This document shows, one piece after another, positions 45,893 to 55,222 of a stretch of 64,000 bases of DNA; position 1 is the stretch's first letter; each line of letters opens with the position of its first letter. Source of the stretch: Croceivirga sp. (GTDB taxonomy: Bacteria; Bacteroidota; Bacteroidia; Flavobacteriales; Flavobacteriaceae); NCBI GenBank assembly GCA_028284665.1, contig JANQRG010000033.1, forward strand, positions 186,001-250,000, written 5' to 3'. A program made the position numbers and the translations under genes. Under the pieces are notes generated by a model. It saw nothing but the letters and a program-made list of their open reading frames with translations, did not search any database and was not told where the DNA came from.

Positions 45893-47182
45893 TTACTCTT
45901 CAATCCAAAATTCAGGTACTACATTACTCCCCCAAACCCTACAATCACCGCAAGGTTTGGTAACGTAAATATCCGGTCCCGGACAGACACCAATGTCAAG
46001 GGTATTCAGCGAATAATAGGTGATCAAATCCAGGTCTACCTGTTCAATAACCGACTGCGGACAAGTGCCACCAACCGTGCCAGTAAAACAGAACGAGACA
46101 TGCGATTCCGGGGAAGATCGCAAACTACAATCAATAGGGTAGTCCGGTAGCGGCTCACCGGGAAAGACATCTTCAAAATTGAAGAAAAACCGTCGCTTTG
46201 AGTGGGAGGCTACCTCAAAAAACCCTATCACAGTTCCTCCATTCCCTGAAATGATATTGCCCTCTAGCAAGCCCGGTTGCACCTGGGAAAAAACACTTTC
46301 ATTCTGGCTAAAGTTGCGCAGCTGCTCATAGAAACCAAAAGCCTCAGGACTTGTTGTCAGTTGTTGTATTTCAATGCTGTACCGGTTGGCAATGATATAG
46401 TTCTCTTTACTTATGAACCGTACCATAAAACGTTCCAGGTTATCATTAGCTCCCAAACCTGTATCATTCAGTATTACAGTATTAGAGGCTTCCGTACGGA
46501 AACAGACCCGGGCTTCTTCTTCTCTTGGAATACGCTCCAGGTTATAGGTAACCACCGGTAGCGCACAAGGGTCATAGTCCGTAAGTAAATATTCATCTTC
46601 TACCCACCGGGGTGCAATGATCTTATAGGTCTCATCATAGGTGAATCGGATATTCCGGGTATCTCCATCAACCCTTTGGTTGTCGATAAAGATACCAACA
46701 CCTTCCCTCCCGGAACTCGAGACCGTCCGCTCAAAATAAACATTTTCCAGGGTGGCACTGCCTTCAATACGCATTTCATCAGAACTAAACGCATCATTGT
46801 TGGTGCTAATGCGAAGGCGATAGCCCGTTCCGGGTTGCGCCGCAAATTGATTTACAGAAAGATACCGACCTGCCTCCGCCTCCACAAAATCGTAGGTAGT
46901 ACCATTGGAATCCTCAATGGTCACTACCGCGTTTTCTTCATAAGGCACCAGATCCCGCTCAATATCCCGAACGGGCACAAAGGGATTAAAAATAGAATCC
47001 ACTCCCAAATCCATTATGGTGTCTAAACGACTAAGTGTAATCTCATGAAATTTCAACTCATCCGTCAGTGTGGCCTCTACGACCAGAACCTCCTGCATTT
47101 CCGCATCGCTGCCGATCAAAACATCTACTTCCTCTACACAGGAAAGCAAAAGAAATACAAAAAAAACTACAATTCGCTTCAT
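45893..47182 (-). CDS. DUF4249 lipoprotein, fifth in transcription order
   Basis: 429 residues from ATG 47182 (lipobox MKRIVVFFVFLLLSC, CVEEVDV). A longer reading to 47263 would overlap copy 4 by 80 bases and is rejected. The body and C-terminal motif match the other group III members; the tail is of the type ITYYSLNTLDIGVCPGPDIYVTKPCGDC shared with copy 7. Starts two bases from the stop of copy 4. Confidence 0.85.
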   Translation of the reverse strand: MKRIVVFFVFLLLSCVEEVDVLIGSDAEMQEVLVVEATLTDELKFHEITLSRLDTIMDLGVDSIFNPFVPVRDIERDLVPYEENAVVTIEDSNGTTYDFVEAEAGRYLSVNQFAAQPGTGYRLRISTNNDAFSSDEMRIEGSATLENVYFERTVSSSGREGVGIFIDNQRVDGDTRNIRFTYDETYKIIAPRWVEDEYLLTDYDPCALPVVTYNLERIPREEEARVCFRTEASNTVILNDTGLGANDNLERFMVRFISKENYIIANRYSIEIQQLTTSPEAFGFYEQLRNFSQNESVFSQVQPGLLEGNIISGNGGTVIGFFEVASHSKRRFFFNFEDVFPGEPLPDYPIDCSLRSSPESHVSFCFTGTVGGTCPQSVIEQVDLDLITYYSLNTLDIGVCPGPDIYVTKPCGDCRVWGSNVVPEFWIEE

Positions 47183-47183
47183 A

Positions 47184-48473
47184 TTACTCTTCAATCCAAA
47201 ATTCAGGGACCACATTAGTGCCCCATACACGGCAATCCCCACAAGGTTTCGAAACATATACATCCGGTCCCGGACAGCTGCCTATCTCATTGTCATTACG
47301 GCCCACATAGGCTATTAAATCCAGGTCCAATTGTTCAATTACAGATAGCGGACAGCTGCCACCGCCCAAGCCGGGAAAACAGAACGAGACATGCGATTCC
47401 GGGGAAGACTGCAGATTACAGTTGATGGGATATTCCGGTAAAGGTTCACCTGGAAACACTTCCTCAAAATTGAAGAAAAAACGTTCCCTGGAAATTGAGG
47501 CAACCTCAAAAAATCCAATTGTACTACCGCCGCTCAATGCGGTTATATTCCCTTCTAAAAATCCGGGCTGTACCGCAGAAAAGACACTTTCATTCTGACT
47601 AAAGTTTCGTAATTGTTCGTAAAAGCCAAATGCTTCCGGGCTGGTAACAAGTTGCTGTACTTCGATGCTATACCGGTTGGCTATGGTGTAGTCTTCCTTG
47701 CTAATAAAACGGACCCTAAAGCGTTCCAAATCGTTATCTCCCAAACCTGTGTCATTTAGGATTACCGTATTGGAGGATTCCGTGCGAAAACAGACTCGTG
47801 CTTCTTCTTCACGCGGCACACGTTCCAGATTATAGGTAACCACCGGTAGCGCACAAGGATCATAATCGGTAAGTACGTATTCCAGTTGTACCCATCGAGG
47901 CGCGATGATCTTATAGGTCTCATCGTAAGTAAATCGTAGGTTCCCGGTGTCTCCCTGTATACTTTGATTGTCAATAAATATACCCACTCCTTCAACCCCA
48001 GTGTCCGAAATTGTGCGTTCCGCAGTTATATTGTCTATTGTAGCTTCACCTTCTATCTGCATTTCTTCAGAAACAAATTCAGCACCATCGCTGGTCCTTA
48101 CACGTAAGCGGTATCCTATTCCGGGCTGGGCTGCAAATTGGTTTACAGACAGGTACCTGCCCGCCTCTGCCTCAACAAAATCGTAAGTAGCATTATTGGA
48201 ATCCTCGATGGTCACAACCGCATTTTCTTCCCAGGATACCAGGTCACGATTAATGATCCTGTTAGGAACAAAAGGATTAAATACGGAATCGATTTCCAAA
48301 TCCGTTATGGTATCTAATCGACTAAGAAGTACTTCATGAAAATCAGGTTCATCCGTGAGCATTGCCTGCACCACCAAGACATCTTGTGTTTCTGTACTAC
48401 CACTAATAAATAGCTCTACTTCCTCTACACAGGAAAGCAAAAGAAATACCAGAAATACTGCAATTCGTTTCAT
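47184..48473 (-). CDS. DUF4249 lipoprotein, fourth in transcription order
   Basis: 429 residues, lipobox MKRIAVFLVFLLLSC, then CVEEVELFISG. The most divergent of group III: it has VLLSRLDTITDLEIDSVFNPFVPNRIINRDLVSWEENAVVTI, and several substitutions elsewhere, for example QLEYVLTDYDPCALP. C-terminal motif PCGDCRVWGTNVVPEFW. Start one base after the stop of copy 3. Likely the oldest member or founder of group III, an inference from divergence alone. Confidence 0.85.
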   Translation of the reverse strand: MKRIAVFLVFLLLSCVEEVELFISGSTETQDVLVVQAMLTDEPDFHEVLLSRLDTITDLEIDSVFNPFVPNRIINRDLVSWEENAVVTIEDSNNATYDFVEAEAGRYLSVNQFAAQPGIGYRLRVRTSDGAEFVSEEMQIEGEATIDNITAERTISDTGVEGVGIFIDNQSIQGDTGNLRFTYDETYKIIAPRWVQLEYVLTDYDPCALPVVTYNLERVPREEEARVCFRTESSNTVILNDTGLGDNDLERFRVRFISKEDYTIANRYSIEVQQLVTSPEAFGFYEQLRNFSQNESVFSAVQPGFLEGNITALSGGSTIGFFEVASISRERFFFNFEEVFPGEPLPEYPINCNLQSSPESHVSFCFPGLGGGSCPLSVIEQLDLDLIAYVGRNDNEIGSCPGPDVYVSKPCGDCRVWGTNVVPEFWIEE

Positions 48474-48474
48474 A

Positions 48475-49728
48475 TCACTCCTCTGTCCAAAATTCAGGTA
48501 CTACGTTACTTCCTAGTTCCGTGCAATCCCCGCAGGCTCTGGCCCATGTAAAATACGGCCGGTTACCATTTCCAGCATTGGTATCGGCATAGGCGATAAC
48601 GCCTGCCAAAATTGCTTCTATCAAAGGGGATTCGCAATCCCCGTCACAAACACCAAAGCTCGCACAATGGTAGCCTCTGGAATACAAGGGTGGATTACCT
48701 GGGGTTTCACAAGTAATAGGATATGGCGGTAGAGGTTCATCAGGAAAGAGATCTGCATAATTAAAGTACAGACGTTGTTCCGTAACTGCGGCTACCTCAA
48801 AATAACCCAATACCCCTTCTTCTTCACTTTCGGCAGAAATATTACCCTCCAACAAGCCGGGTTGTACTTGCGAAAAGAGACTTTCTGAAGAAGCAAAGTC
48901 ATTCAAACGTTCATAAAACGAATGGGCGTCAACCGTTTGAGAGAACTGTTTGACGTTAATACTGTACCTATGCGACATGATATAGTTTTCTCGTGAGATA
49001 AACCGAATTTCTTTATTCCGTATCTCGTTATTCATGAGATCTTCAGTAGAGGCCTGGATGATTTGCGTGGAAGCAGCAGACGAAAAGCAGACCCGTCGTT
49101 CCTCTTGTCTTGCCACGATAGCAACTTCATAAAGCCTGTCCGTGCATGGTTCATAGTACACCACCTCAAAATCAAATGGATCCCAACGTGGGGCAATAAT
49201 CTTATAGGTTTCCTCATATTCAAACCGAAAAAAGGTCGGTTCTGCGGTAACAGAAGCATTATCCAAATAAATGCCTACCCCTTCCTGACCCTGATCACTG
49301 GTTACCCGAGTAGCACGCATCGCTGTTATAGGTACAGGTTGTGGAAGTGGTGTCGATTCAGAGCTGTAGTTCTTGCCCCCGGCTGTAGTAATTTGGAGCG
49401 TATAGGCCCGCCCAGGCTGGGCGGTGAACTCCGAATCCGAGAAGTATAGGCCCGGTTCCGTCTCGGTAAAGGCATACACTACCCCTTGATCATCCCTAAT
49501 GCCTACAGTAGCACCCGATTCCGAGATGGGATCTTCATCTTCAAAGCGAGATGTTCTATTCAATACTACCTGATGTCGTTTTAGTTCATCGGTAAGTCGG
49601 GCATCCACCACCAAAATGCTTTCAAACTCCCGGGTTTCTGCTTCAAATTGTTCAACGCAGGCATACAAGAGCAAGCCCGGCAGAACTCCTGTTATCCAAT
49701 ACTTCTTTTTCATTTTTCGCTTTCTCAT
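48475..49728 (-). CDS. DUF4249 lipoprotein, third in transcription order
   Basis: 417 residues from ATG 49728 (alternative ATG 49713). Signal ends LLYAC, then CVEQFEAETREFESILVVDARLTDELKRHQ. Group II with copy 2: shares HAFSFYERLNDFASSESLFSQVQPGLLEGN-type segments and ALFADEPLPPYPITC-type ends only within the pair. The C-terminal motif is RACGDCTELGSNVVPEFW. An upstream GGTAGGAG is a plausible ribosome binding site. Confidence 0.85.
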   Translation of the reverse strand: MRKRKMKKKYWITGVLPGLLLYACVEQFEAETREFESILVVDARLTDELKRHQVVLNRTSRFEDEDPISESGATVGIRDDQGVVYAFTETEPGLYFSDSEFTAQPGRAYTLQITTAGGKNYSSESTPLPQPVPITAMRATRVTSDQGQEGVGIYLDNASVTAEPTFFRFEYEETYKIIAPRWDPFDFEVVYYEPCTDRLYEVAIVARQEERRVCFSSAASTQIIQASTEDLMNNEIRNKEIRFISRENYIMSHRYSINVKQFSQTVDAHSFYERLNDFASSESLFSQVQPGLLEGNISAESEEEGVLGYFEVAAVTEQRLYFNYADLFPDEPLPPYPITCETPGNPPLYSRGYHCASFGVCDGDCESPLIEAILAGVIAYADTNAGNGNRPYFTWARACGDCTELGSNVVPEFWTEE

Positions 49729-49736
49729 ACTCCTAC

Positions 49737-50993
49737 CTATTCTTCCCAAAATTCAGGGACCACATTACTGCCTAATTCCCTACAATCGCCACAAGCCCTG
49801 GCCCAGGTAAAAAAGGGTTGATTAAAACTACCTTCGTTCGTTGCCGCATATGAGATCAGACCTGCCAAAATCTGCTCTATTAATGGAGATTCACAGTCCG
49901 CATCACAATCAAGATACGCCCCACATTGATAGCCCTCCGAATACAAGCGTGGATTGCCCGGAGTGTCACAACTAGCAGGATACGGTGGTAAGGGTTCATC
50001 CGGGAACAAATCCGCATAATTAAAATAAAGACGCTGTTCCGTAACTGCAGCTACTTCAAAGTACCCTAATACCGCTTCCCCTTCTCTTTCGGAGGTGATA
50101 TTCCCTTCCAATAAGCCAGGCTGTACCTGGGAAAACAGGCTCTCAGAAGAGGCAAAGTCATTCAAACGCTCATAGAAGGAATGGGCATCCACCGTTTGGG
50201 AATACTGCTTTACATTAATACTGTATCGATGGGACATAATATAGTTTTCCCGTGATATAAACCGAATTTCTTTATTCCGGATCTCGTTATTTACCTGGTC
50301 TGCGGTAGAGGCCTGGATGATTTGTTTAGAAACCGCGGACGAAAAACAAACCTGCTGCTCTTCCTGCTTTGCCCTTATGGCAACTTCATATGGGATGGTA
50401 TCACAGGCAACGTAATGCACCACTTCAAAATCAAAAGGATCCCATCGCGGGGCAATGATCTTGTAGGTTTCCTCATATTCAAACCGGAAAAAGGTGGGTT
50501 CTGGCGTTGGCGAAGTATTATCCAAATAGATCCCTACCCCTTCCTGACCTCGATCACCGGTCACCCGTGTGGCACGCATAGCGGTAATGGGTATGTTTAG
50601 AGGAAGAGCAGTGGCCTCGGATTGATAGTTAGCGCCGCCGGAAGTGGTAATGCCCAAGGTATAGGTTCTTCCCGTCTGGGCTGCAAATTCCAAATTGGAG
50701 GAATATATTCCAGGTCCGGTTTCAGTAAAACCGTAGGTTGTTCCCTGATCATCTATAATGTTCACTTCCGCACTCGACTCGGGAATTGGATCGACATCCT
50801 CAAAACCAAATGTTCGATTTAACAGCATCTGATGTCGCTTCAGTTCATCGGTAAGTCGGGCATCCACTACCAAAATACTTTCAAACTCCTGGGTTTCCGC
50901 TTCAAATTGTTCTACACAGGAATACAAGAGCAATCCCAGCAGACCTGCCGCTACCCCATGAATTGTTTGTATTCTTTTCCTTTTCATACCCAT
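49737..50993 (-). CDS. DUF4249 lipoprotein, second in transcription order
   Basis: 418 residues from ATG 50993 (alternative ATG 50987). Signal ends LLYSC, then CVEQFEAETQEFESILVVDARLTDELKRHQ. Very close to copy 3 over the body (RFISRENYIMSHRYSINVKQ, ESLFSQVQPGLLEGN), with a different loop near the end (YLDCDADCESPLIEQILAGLISYAATNEG). C-terminal motif RACGDCRELGSNVVPEFW. Three bases from copy 1. Confidence 0.85.
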   Translation of the reverse strand: MGMKRKRIQTIHGVAAGLLGLLLYSCVEQFEAETQEFESILVVDARLTDELKRHQMLLNRTFGFEDVDPIPESSAEVNIIDDQGTTYGFTETGPGIYSSNLEFAAQTGRTYTLGITTSGGANYQSEATALPLNIPITAMRATRVTGDRGQEGVGIYLDNTSPTPEPTFFRFEYEETYKIIAPRWDPFDFEVVHYVACDTIPYEVAIRAKQEEQQVCFSSAVSKQIIQASTADQVNNEIRNKEIRFISRENYIMSHRYSINVKQYSQTVDAHSFYERLNDFASSESLFSQVQPGLLEGNITSEREGEAVLGYFEVAAVTEQRLYFNYADLFPDEPLPPYPASCDTPGNPRLYSEGYQCGAYLDCDADCESPLIEQILAGLISYAATNEGSFNQPFFTWARACGDCRELGSNVVPEFWEE

Positions 50994-50995
50994 AG

Positions 50996-52288
50996 CTATT
51001 CCTCCCAAAAATCCGGTGGCACAATACTACCAAACCGCCTACAGTCCCCACAACCTGAGGGTAGCACTAAATAAGGTGCCGCTCCTCCAAGACCTTCGGT
51101 TTGCAACCATTCTTCGTAATCCGGGTTTTCCGCATGATAATCATACAATCCTGCCAGGATACCTTCGATCAGGGGCGAATTCCCGTTACCATCAATCACA
51201 AAACTACCATCCCCTGCGGGTGTAAAATGAAAGCCTTCCGGGTATAATGGTGGCGCACCAACTCTACAGCTTATGATATATGGCGGCAAGGGCTCTCCAG
51301 GGAAATGATCCTCATAATTAAAGTAAAATCGCTTTTCTGTATACGTACTCAATTCAAAGTAACCCAATAGTAAGTCCTCTTCCCGATTCGAGCGGATGTT
51401 ACTTTCTAATAGGCCCGGTTGTACATTACTAAAAACGTTGTCAAAACTGCTAAAGTCCTCTAGCGCGGTGAAGAAAGAATTCGCATTTACCGAGTGATGG
51501 TATTGCTTTACAAGAATACTATATCTGTGCGCGATGAAGTAGTTGTCCTTACTCAAAAAGCGCAGTTCAAAATCCTTAATTCCGGAAAAAGAAGACCCCT
51601 CGCTGGAGGCCAGTAGTATTTCGTCGGAAAGATTGGACGCAAAGCATACTCTTGCTTGTTCATCCCTGGCCTTTAGGGTTACTTCCCACCCATCCCCGTC
51701 GTTGATATCGTAATCGATTTCGTCCCACTCAAAAGGATTATATTCCGGTGCAATAATCTTATAGGTTTCTTCGTATTCGTAACGAAAGAATTCAGGTTGC
51801 CCGGATGAAGCTTCAGTATTCAAAACAATGGCCACCCCATCCAGTCCTGTATTGTTTGTTCTTCGTATTGCCTTAATTTCCGCTATCCCCAACTGCTCCG
51901 GTAATCTTTCAAAATCGGAAGTGTATGTAGTACCATTGGTTGTGATAATTTGAAGTTGATAGCGCTCCTGATGCGAAAGCTGCAAAGGGGAGGCACTGGT
52001 GTACGCGCCTGGTTCACCTTCCTCAAATCTAACAGCCGAACCGGCTTCATTGACAATCCTAACTTCGGCATTTTGTTCCGGATTGGGTATTTCGCTTTCA
52101 AACTCGAAAGTCCTGGATAAATAAATGGTTTGCTCCTTTATTTCATCGGTTAACCGGGCATCCACCACTAAAACACTTTGAAAATCCAGGGTTTCTGCTC
52201 CAAACTCTTCAACACACGAAATCAGCATAGAGAAGGAACATAGCACCGCCAGTCCTGCAAACCGTGGTTTTAGTTTTCTCTTTTTCAT
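50996..52288 (-). CDS. DUF4249 lipoprotein, first in transcription order
   Basis: 430 residues. Signal MKKRKLKPRFAGLAVLCSFSMLISC, then CVEEFGAETLDFQSVLVVDARLTDEIKEQ. Alone in group I, it stands between groups II and III in sequence character. C-terminal motif SGCGDCRRFGSIVPPDFW. It begins 17 bases after the TonB-dependent receptor ends and is the copy nearest to it. In other Bacteroidota such lipoproteins commonly lie next to a TonB-dependent receptor, and a partner role is inferred from that. Confidence 0.87.
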   Translation of the reverse strand: MKKRKLKPRFAGLAVLCSFSMLISCVEEFGAETLDFQSVLVVDARLTDEIKEQTIYLSRTFEFESEIPNPEQNAEVRIVNEAGSAVRFEEGEPGAYTSASPLQLSHQERYQLQIITTNGTTYTSDFERLPEQLGIAEIKAIRRTNNTGLDGVAIVLNTEASSGQPEFFRYEYEETYKIIAPEYNPFEWDEIDYDINDGDGWEVTLKARDEQARVCFASNLSDEILLASSEGSSFSGIKDFELRFLSKDNYFIAHRYSILVKQYHHSVNANSFFTALEDFSSFDNVFSNVQPGLLESNIRSNREEDLLLGYFELSTYTEKRFYFNYEDHFPGEPLPPYIISCRVGAPPLYPEGFHFTPAGDGSFVIDGNGNSPLIEGILAGLYDYHAENPDYEEWLQTEGLGGAAPYLVLPSGCGDCRRFGSIVPPDFWEE

Positions 52289-52305
52289 AGCTACTACTTC
52301 GGTCC

Positions 52306-55116
52306 TTAAAACTTAAAATTGTACGTAATGGAAGGAACAGGGATGGCAAAAATGGAACTCTGCAATGCCCGGACCTCCCCTCCTTCGGTCACAAAAAACA
52401 CGGAAAAGGGATTGTTACGCCCTAACACGTTATATACTGATATGGTCCAAAAACTATGGGCCAATTTGTTCTTTCTATGGTTTCCTTCAATGTTTATTCC
52501 GAGGTCCAGCCGGTAGAAATCCGGAATCCGGAATGCATTTCTATCACTAAAGGCTACAAAATCCGCATTGTTAAATCGGAAGGTTCCTATAGGATAGGTA
52601 ACCGGTCTTCCGGTTTGATACACAAAATTGGCAGAAAAACTATAGCGCTTGGTAAGCCTATAGTTGGCAATTAGACTGATGTCGTGCGGCTTATCAAAAT
52701 TGGAGGGAAAGAACTCTCCATTATTGATCCGCTCCTCGCTAAACTCACTATCAAAGCGATACAGTGATCGGGCATAGGTGTACCCCAACCATCCGTTGAG
52801 TTTCCCGCGATTCTTTTTTATCAAAAACTCAACCCCATAGGCCTTTCCATCCCCTTGCAACACCTCGGTTTCTACATTTTCATTTAACAGCAGGTCGGCA
52901 CCGGTCTTGAAATCCAACACATTGTCCATCCTTTTGTAATATCCTTCCAGGCTTACCTCAAACATGTCATCATTAAAATTTTTATAGAACCCTAAAGCCG
53001 CCTGATACCCTGTTTGGGGTTCGATATTTAAATCGGATAGCTTCCAGGTATCTATTGGAGAAACCGTGGTATTGTTCGTTAAGGTATGCACAAATTGATA
53101 CGCGTTATTAAAACTTGCTTTCACCGAGAAATCCGGGGCTAGAAGATATCGAGCTGCTACCCGCACCTCCGGTCCTCCATAGGTCTCAATGACTTCTCCA
53201 CTGTTGTAACTGATAGTATCTTGAACAGTAGCTTCGTTTCTGGGTTGTCCATCAAAATAGGTGCGTTGTGTGCCACTTCCCAGGGCTGCAAAAAAGGCGT
53301 ATCGCAAACCCAAATCCACCTTAAGCCTATCCGTAACTGTTATTTCATCTCCTATGAATATGGCGCCTTCTACAGCCTGTTCCTCATCAATAAATATGGG
53401 CGCCACATCCGAATCGCCACCCATAGGTTCAATACTTCCCGGATTTACAGAATAGAGCTTAGAGGTAATTCCATAATCGAGGCTGTGCTTCTCATTAAGT
53501 ACTGTACTAAGCTTGTATTTTATTTCAGTTTCATTAATGCTATAGTTGAGGTCAAAGTCCGTATTGGCCTGACCATCAAAATCAATACCAAATCGATAAT
53601 CGCTATTGGCTAACAGTAAGGCACCGCTGGTTTTCTCGTTAAATCGGTGGTTCCAACGGATAGAAGCCAATCTGTTGGTGTAGTTGTACAAAGAGTCTGA
53701 GGTAATACTGAAATCGTCACGGCTAAAATAGGCGGTTGCTTTGAGCTCGTTATTTTCATTAAAGCGGTGGTGGTACTTCACAATCCCGTCAAAAAACGAG
53801 GCCTCACTGTTGCTAAGGTCTTCATCATCAAGGGAACGCAGTATCCAATCGGCATAAGCACCACGACCTCCAATGACCAGAGAAGAGGTATCTTTTTTTA
53901 TGGGGATCTCTAAAGCCAGATTTCCTGTGACCGGCCCAATAGAACCTTCGCCGGAAAACTCCTTTTCGTTCCCGTTTTTGGTACGGATGTCAAAAACGGA
54001 TGAGAGTCGCCCACCGAACTCCACGGGAACACTTCCTTTGTAGATATCGGCCCCTTCCGTGGTAAACGGGTTTAAGGCCTGAAAAATCCCAAAAAAGTGG
54101 GTGGGGTTGTAGATGACCGCATCATCCAGCAGGACCAAATTCTGGTCGGTTTTCCCTCCCCTAACGTTAATGCCGGTAGCCCCTTCACCAGCGGACGAAA
54201 TTCCAGGGAGTGCCTTCGCCACCTGAAGCAGATCACGCTCTCCTAACACCAAGGGAATGTTTTTACTTTCTTCCAAATCGATGGTTTCCGTGCCTGTGCC
54301 AACATCTTCCACCTTATCCACTGCGTCACCTTCCAGCACCACTTCTTCCAGTTGTTCCAAACCTTCTTCCAATGTAAAATCCAGTTCCCCGTCGTTATAC
54401 ATGATCACTTCCCGGTCAGAATCTGCAATGCCCAAGGCACGGGTCGATAATCTGTGATAACCGGGAGTCAATTGCATCGTGAATTCCCCATTTTCATCAG
54501 TAATTACCAAAGTATTGGTGCGTTGGATCCGAATGGCAAGATCCGGAATAGGCTCACCCGTCCTGCTATTGATCGCTTTTCCCGATAGTCGATAAGAGGA
54601 TCTTGAGGAATTCGGATCCGTTTTGCCTATTCTTACCAGGGGATATTTCCTGGGGGTAGCCGCTACATTTTCAGATAAAAACACGGGAGGAGGCCTGGTT
54701 CCAATGACGCTAGTGGGTTGTTGCGTTAGTACCGAATCGTTCCGGCCAAAAAAACCTTCGGGTAATGCGTCATAGACTACGGTATTCCGCAAAACAATGA
54801 CCCGGTTTTCTTCTTCCAGAACATAATAATTGAATTCCGTATTGCTAAAAAGCTGATCCAAGGCTTCAGAGAGGGTAGCACCCGTAATATCAACACTTAC
54901 CACTTTGTCGGCCAACCAGTCCGATTCAAAGAAAAACTGGTACCCGACGGATTCTTCAATGGCCAAAAGCGCATCTTCCAGGGGAATATCGTTCAGTTGT
55001 AATTCAACAGTTTTCTCTTGACCCCAGGAAGGGATTACGGTTAATAACAATAACAGGGATGACACTATGCGAATGGATACGCATAGCGGGACACTTACAA
55101 ATCGTTTGATTGGCAT
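52306..55116 (-). CDS. TonB-dependent receptor with STN and carboxypeptidase-regulatory-like domains
   Basis: 936 residues. Signal peptide to about 32 (LLTVIPSWGQ), an STN domain (about 35-90, VELQLNDIPLEDALLAIEESVGYQFFFESDWL... ), a linker, a carboxypeptidase regulatory-like domain (about 175-250, LSGKAINSRTGEPIPDLAIRI), a plug (about 280-400, IPLVLGERDLLQVAKALPGISSAGEGATGINVRGG), and a 22-strand barrel ending in VPSITYNFKF. It imports or exports a large ligand through the outer membrane using the proton motive force; the STN domain points to a signalling or anchoring role at the N-terminus. No sigma/anti-sigma pair is next to it. First gene of the nine-gene operon. Confidence 0.93.
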   Translation of the reverse strand: MPIKRFVSVPLCVSIRIVSSLLLLLTVIPSWGQEKTVELQLNDIPLEDALLAIEESVGYQFFFESDWLADKVVSVDITGATLSEALDQLFSNTEFNYYVLEEENRVIVLRNTVVYDALPEGFFGRNDSVLTQQPTSVIGTRPPPVFLSENVAATPRKYPLVRIGKTDPNSSRSSYRLSGKAINSRTGEPIPDLAIRIQRTNTLVITDENGEFTMQLTPGYHRLSTRALGIADSDREVIMYNDGELDFTLEEGLEQLEEVVLEGDAVDKVEDVGTGTETIDLEESKNIPLVLGERDLLQVAKALPGISSAGEGATGINVRGGKTDQNLVLLDDAVIYNPTHFFGIFQALNPFTTEGADIYKGSVPVEFGGRLSSVFDIRTKNGNEKEFSGEGSIGPVTGNLALEIPIKKDTSSLVIGGRGAYADWILRSLDDEDLSNSEASFFDGIVKYHHRFNENNELKATAYFSRDDFSITSDSLYNYTNRLASIRWNHRFNEKTSGALLLANSDYRFGIDFDGQANTDFDLNYSINETEIKYKLSTVLNEKHSLDYGITSKLYSVNPGSIEPMGGDSDVAPIFIDEEQAVEGAIFIGDEITVTDRLKVDLGLRYAFFAALGSGTQRTYFDGQPRNEATVQDTISYNSGEVIETYGGPEVRVAARYLLAPDFSVKASFNNAYQFVHTLTNNTTVSPIDTWKLSDLNIEPQTGYQAALGFYKNFNDDMFEVSLEGYYKRMDNVLDFKTGADLLLNENVETEVLQGDGKAYGVEFLIKKNRGKLNGWLGYTYARSLYRFDSEFSEERINNGEFFPSNFDKPHDISLIANYRLTKRYSFSANFVYQTGRPVTYPIGTFRFNNADFVAFSDRNAFRIPDFYRLDLGINIEGNHRKNKLAHSFWTISVYNVLGRNNPFSVFFVTEGGEVRALQSSIFAIPVPSITYNFKF

Positions 55117-55222
55117 ATTTTAAGATCGAATTAGCTAGCTAGGAAGAAGATACAAAAAATCGTTAAAGGCTGCCTAACATCCTTCACAATGCTGCTAAAT
55201 TCCCTACGTTTCTTGGTATTTT

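Noticed and set aside
43438-51074. Many plus-strand open frames opposite the DUF4249 genes
   Set aside because: They repeat at the same relative place in each paralogue and track the conserved minus-strand codons; they are antisense shadows.
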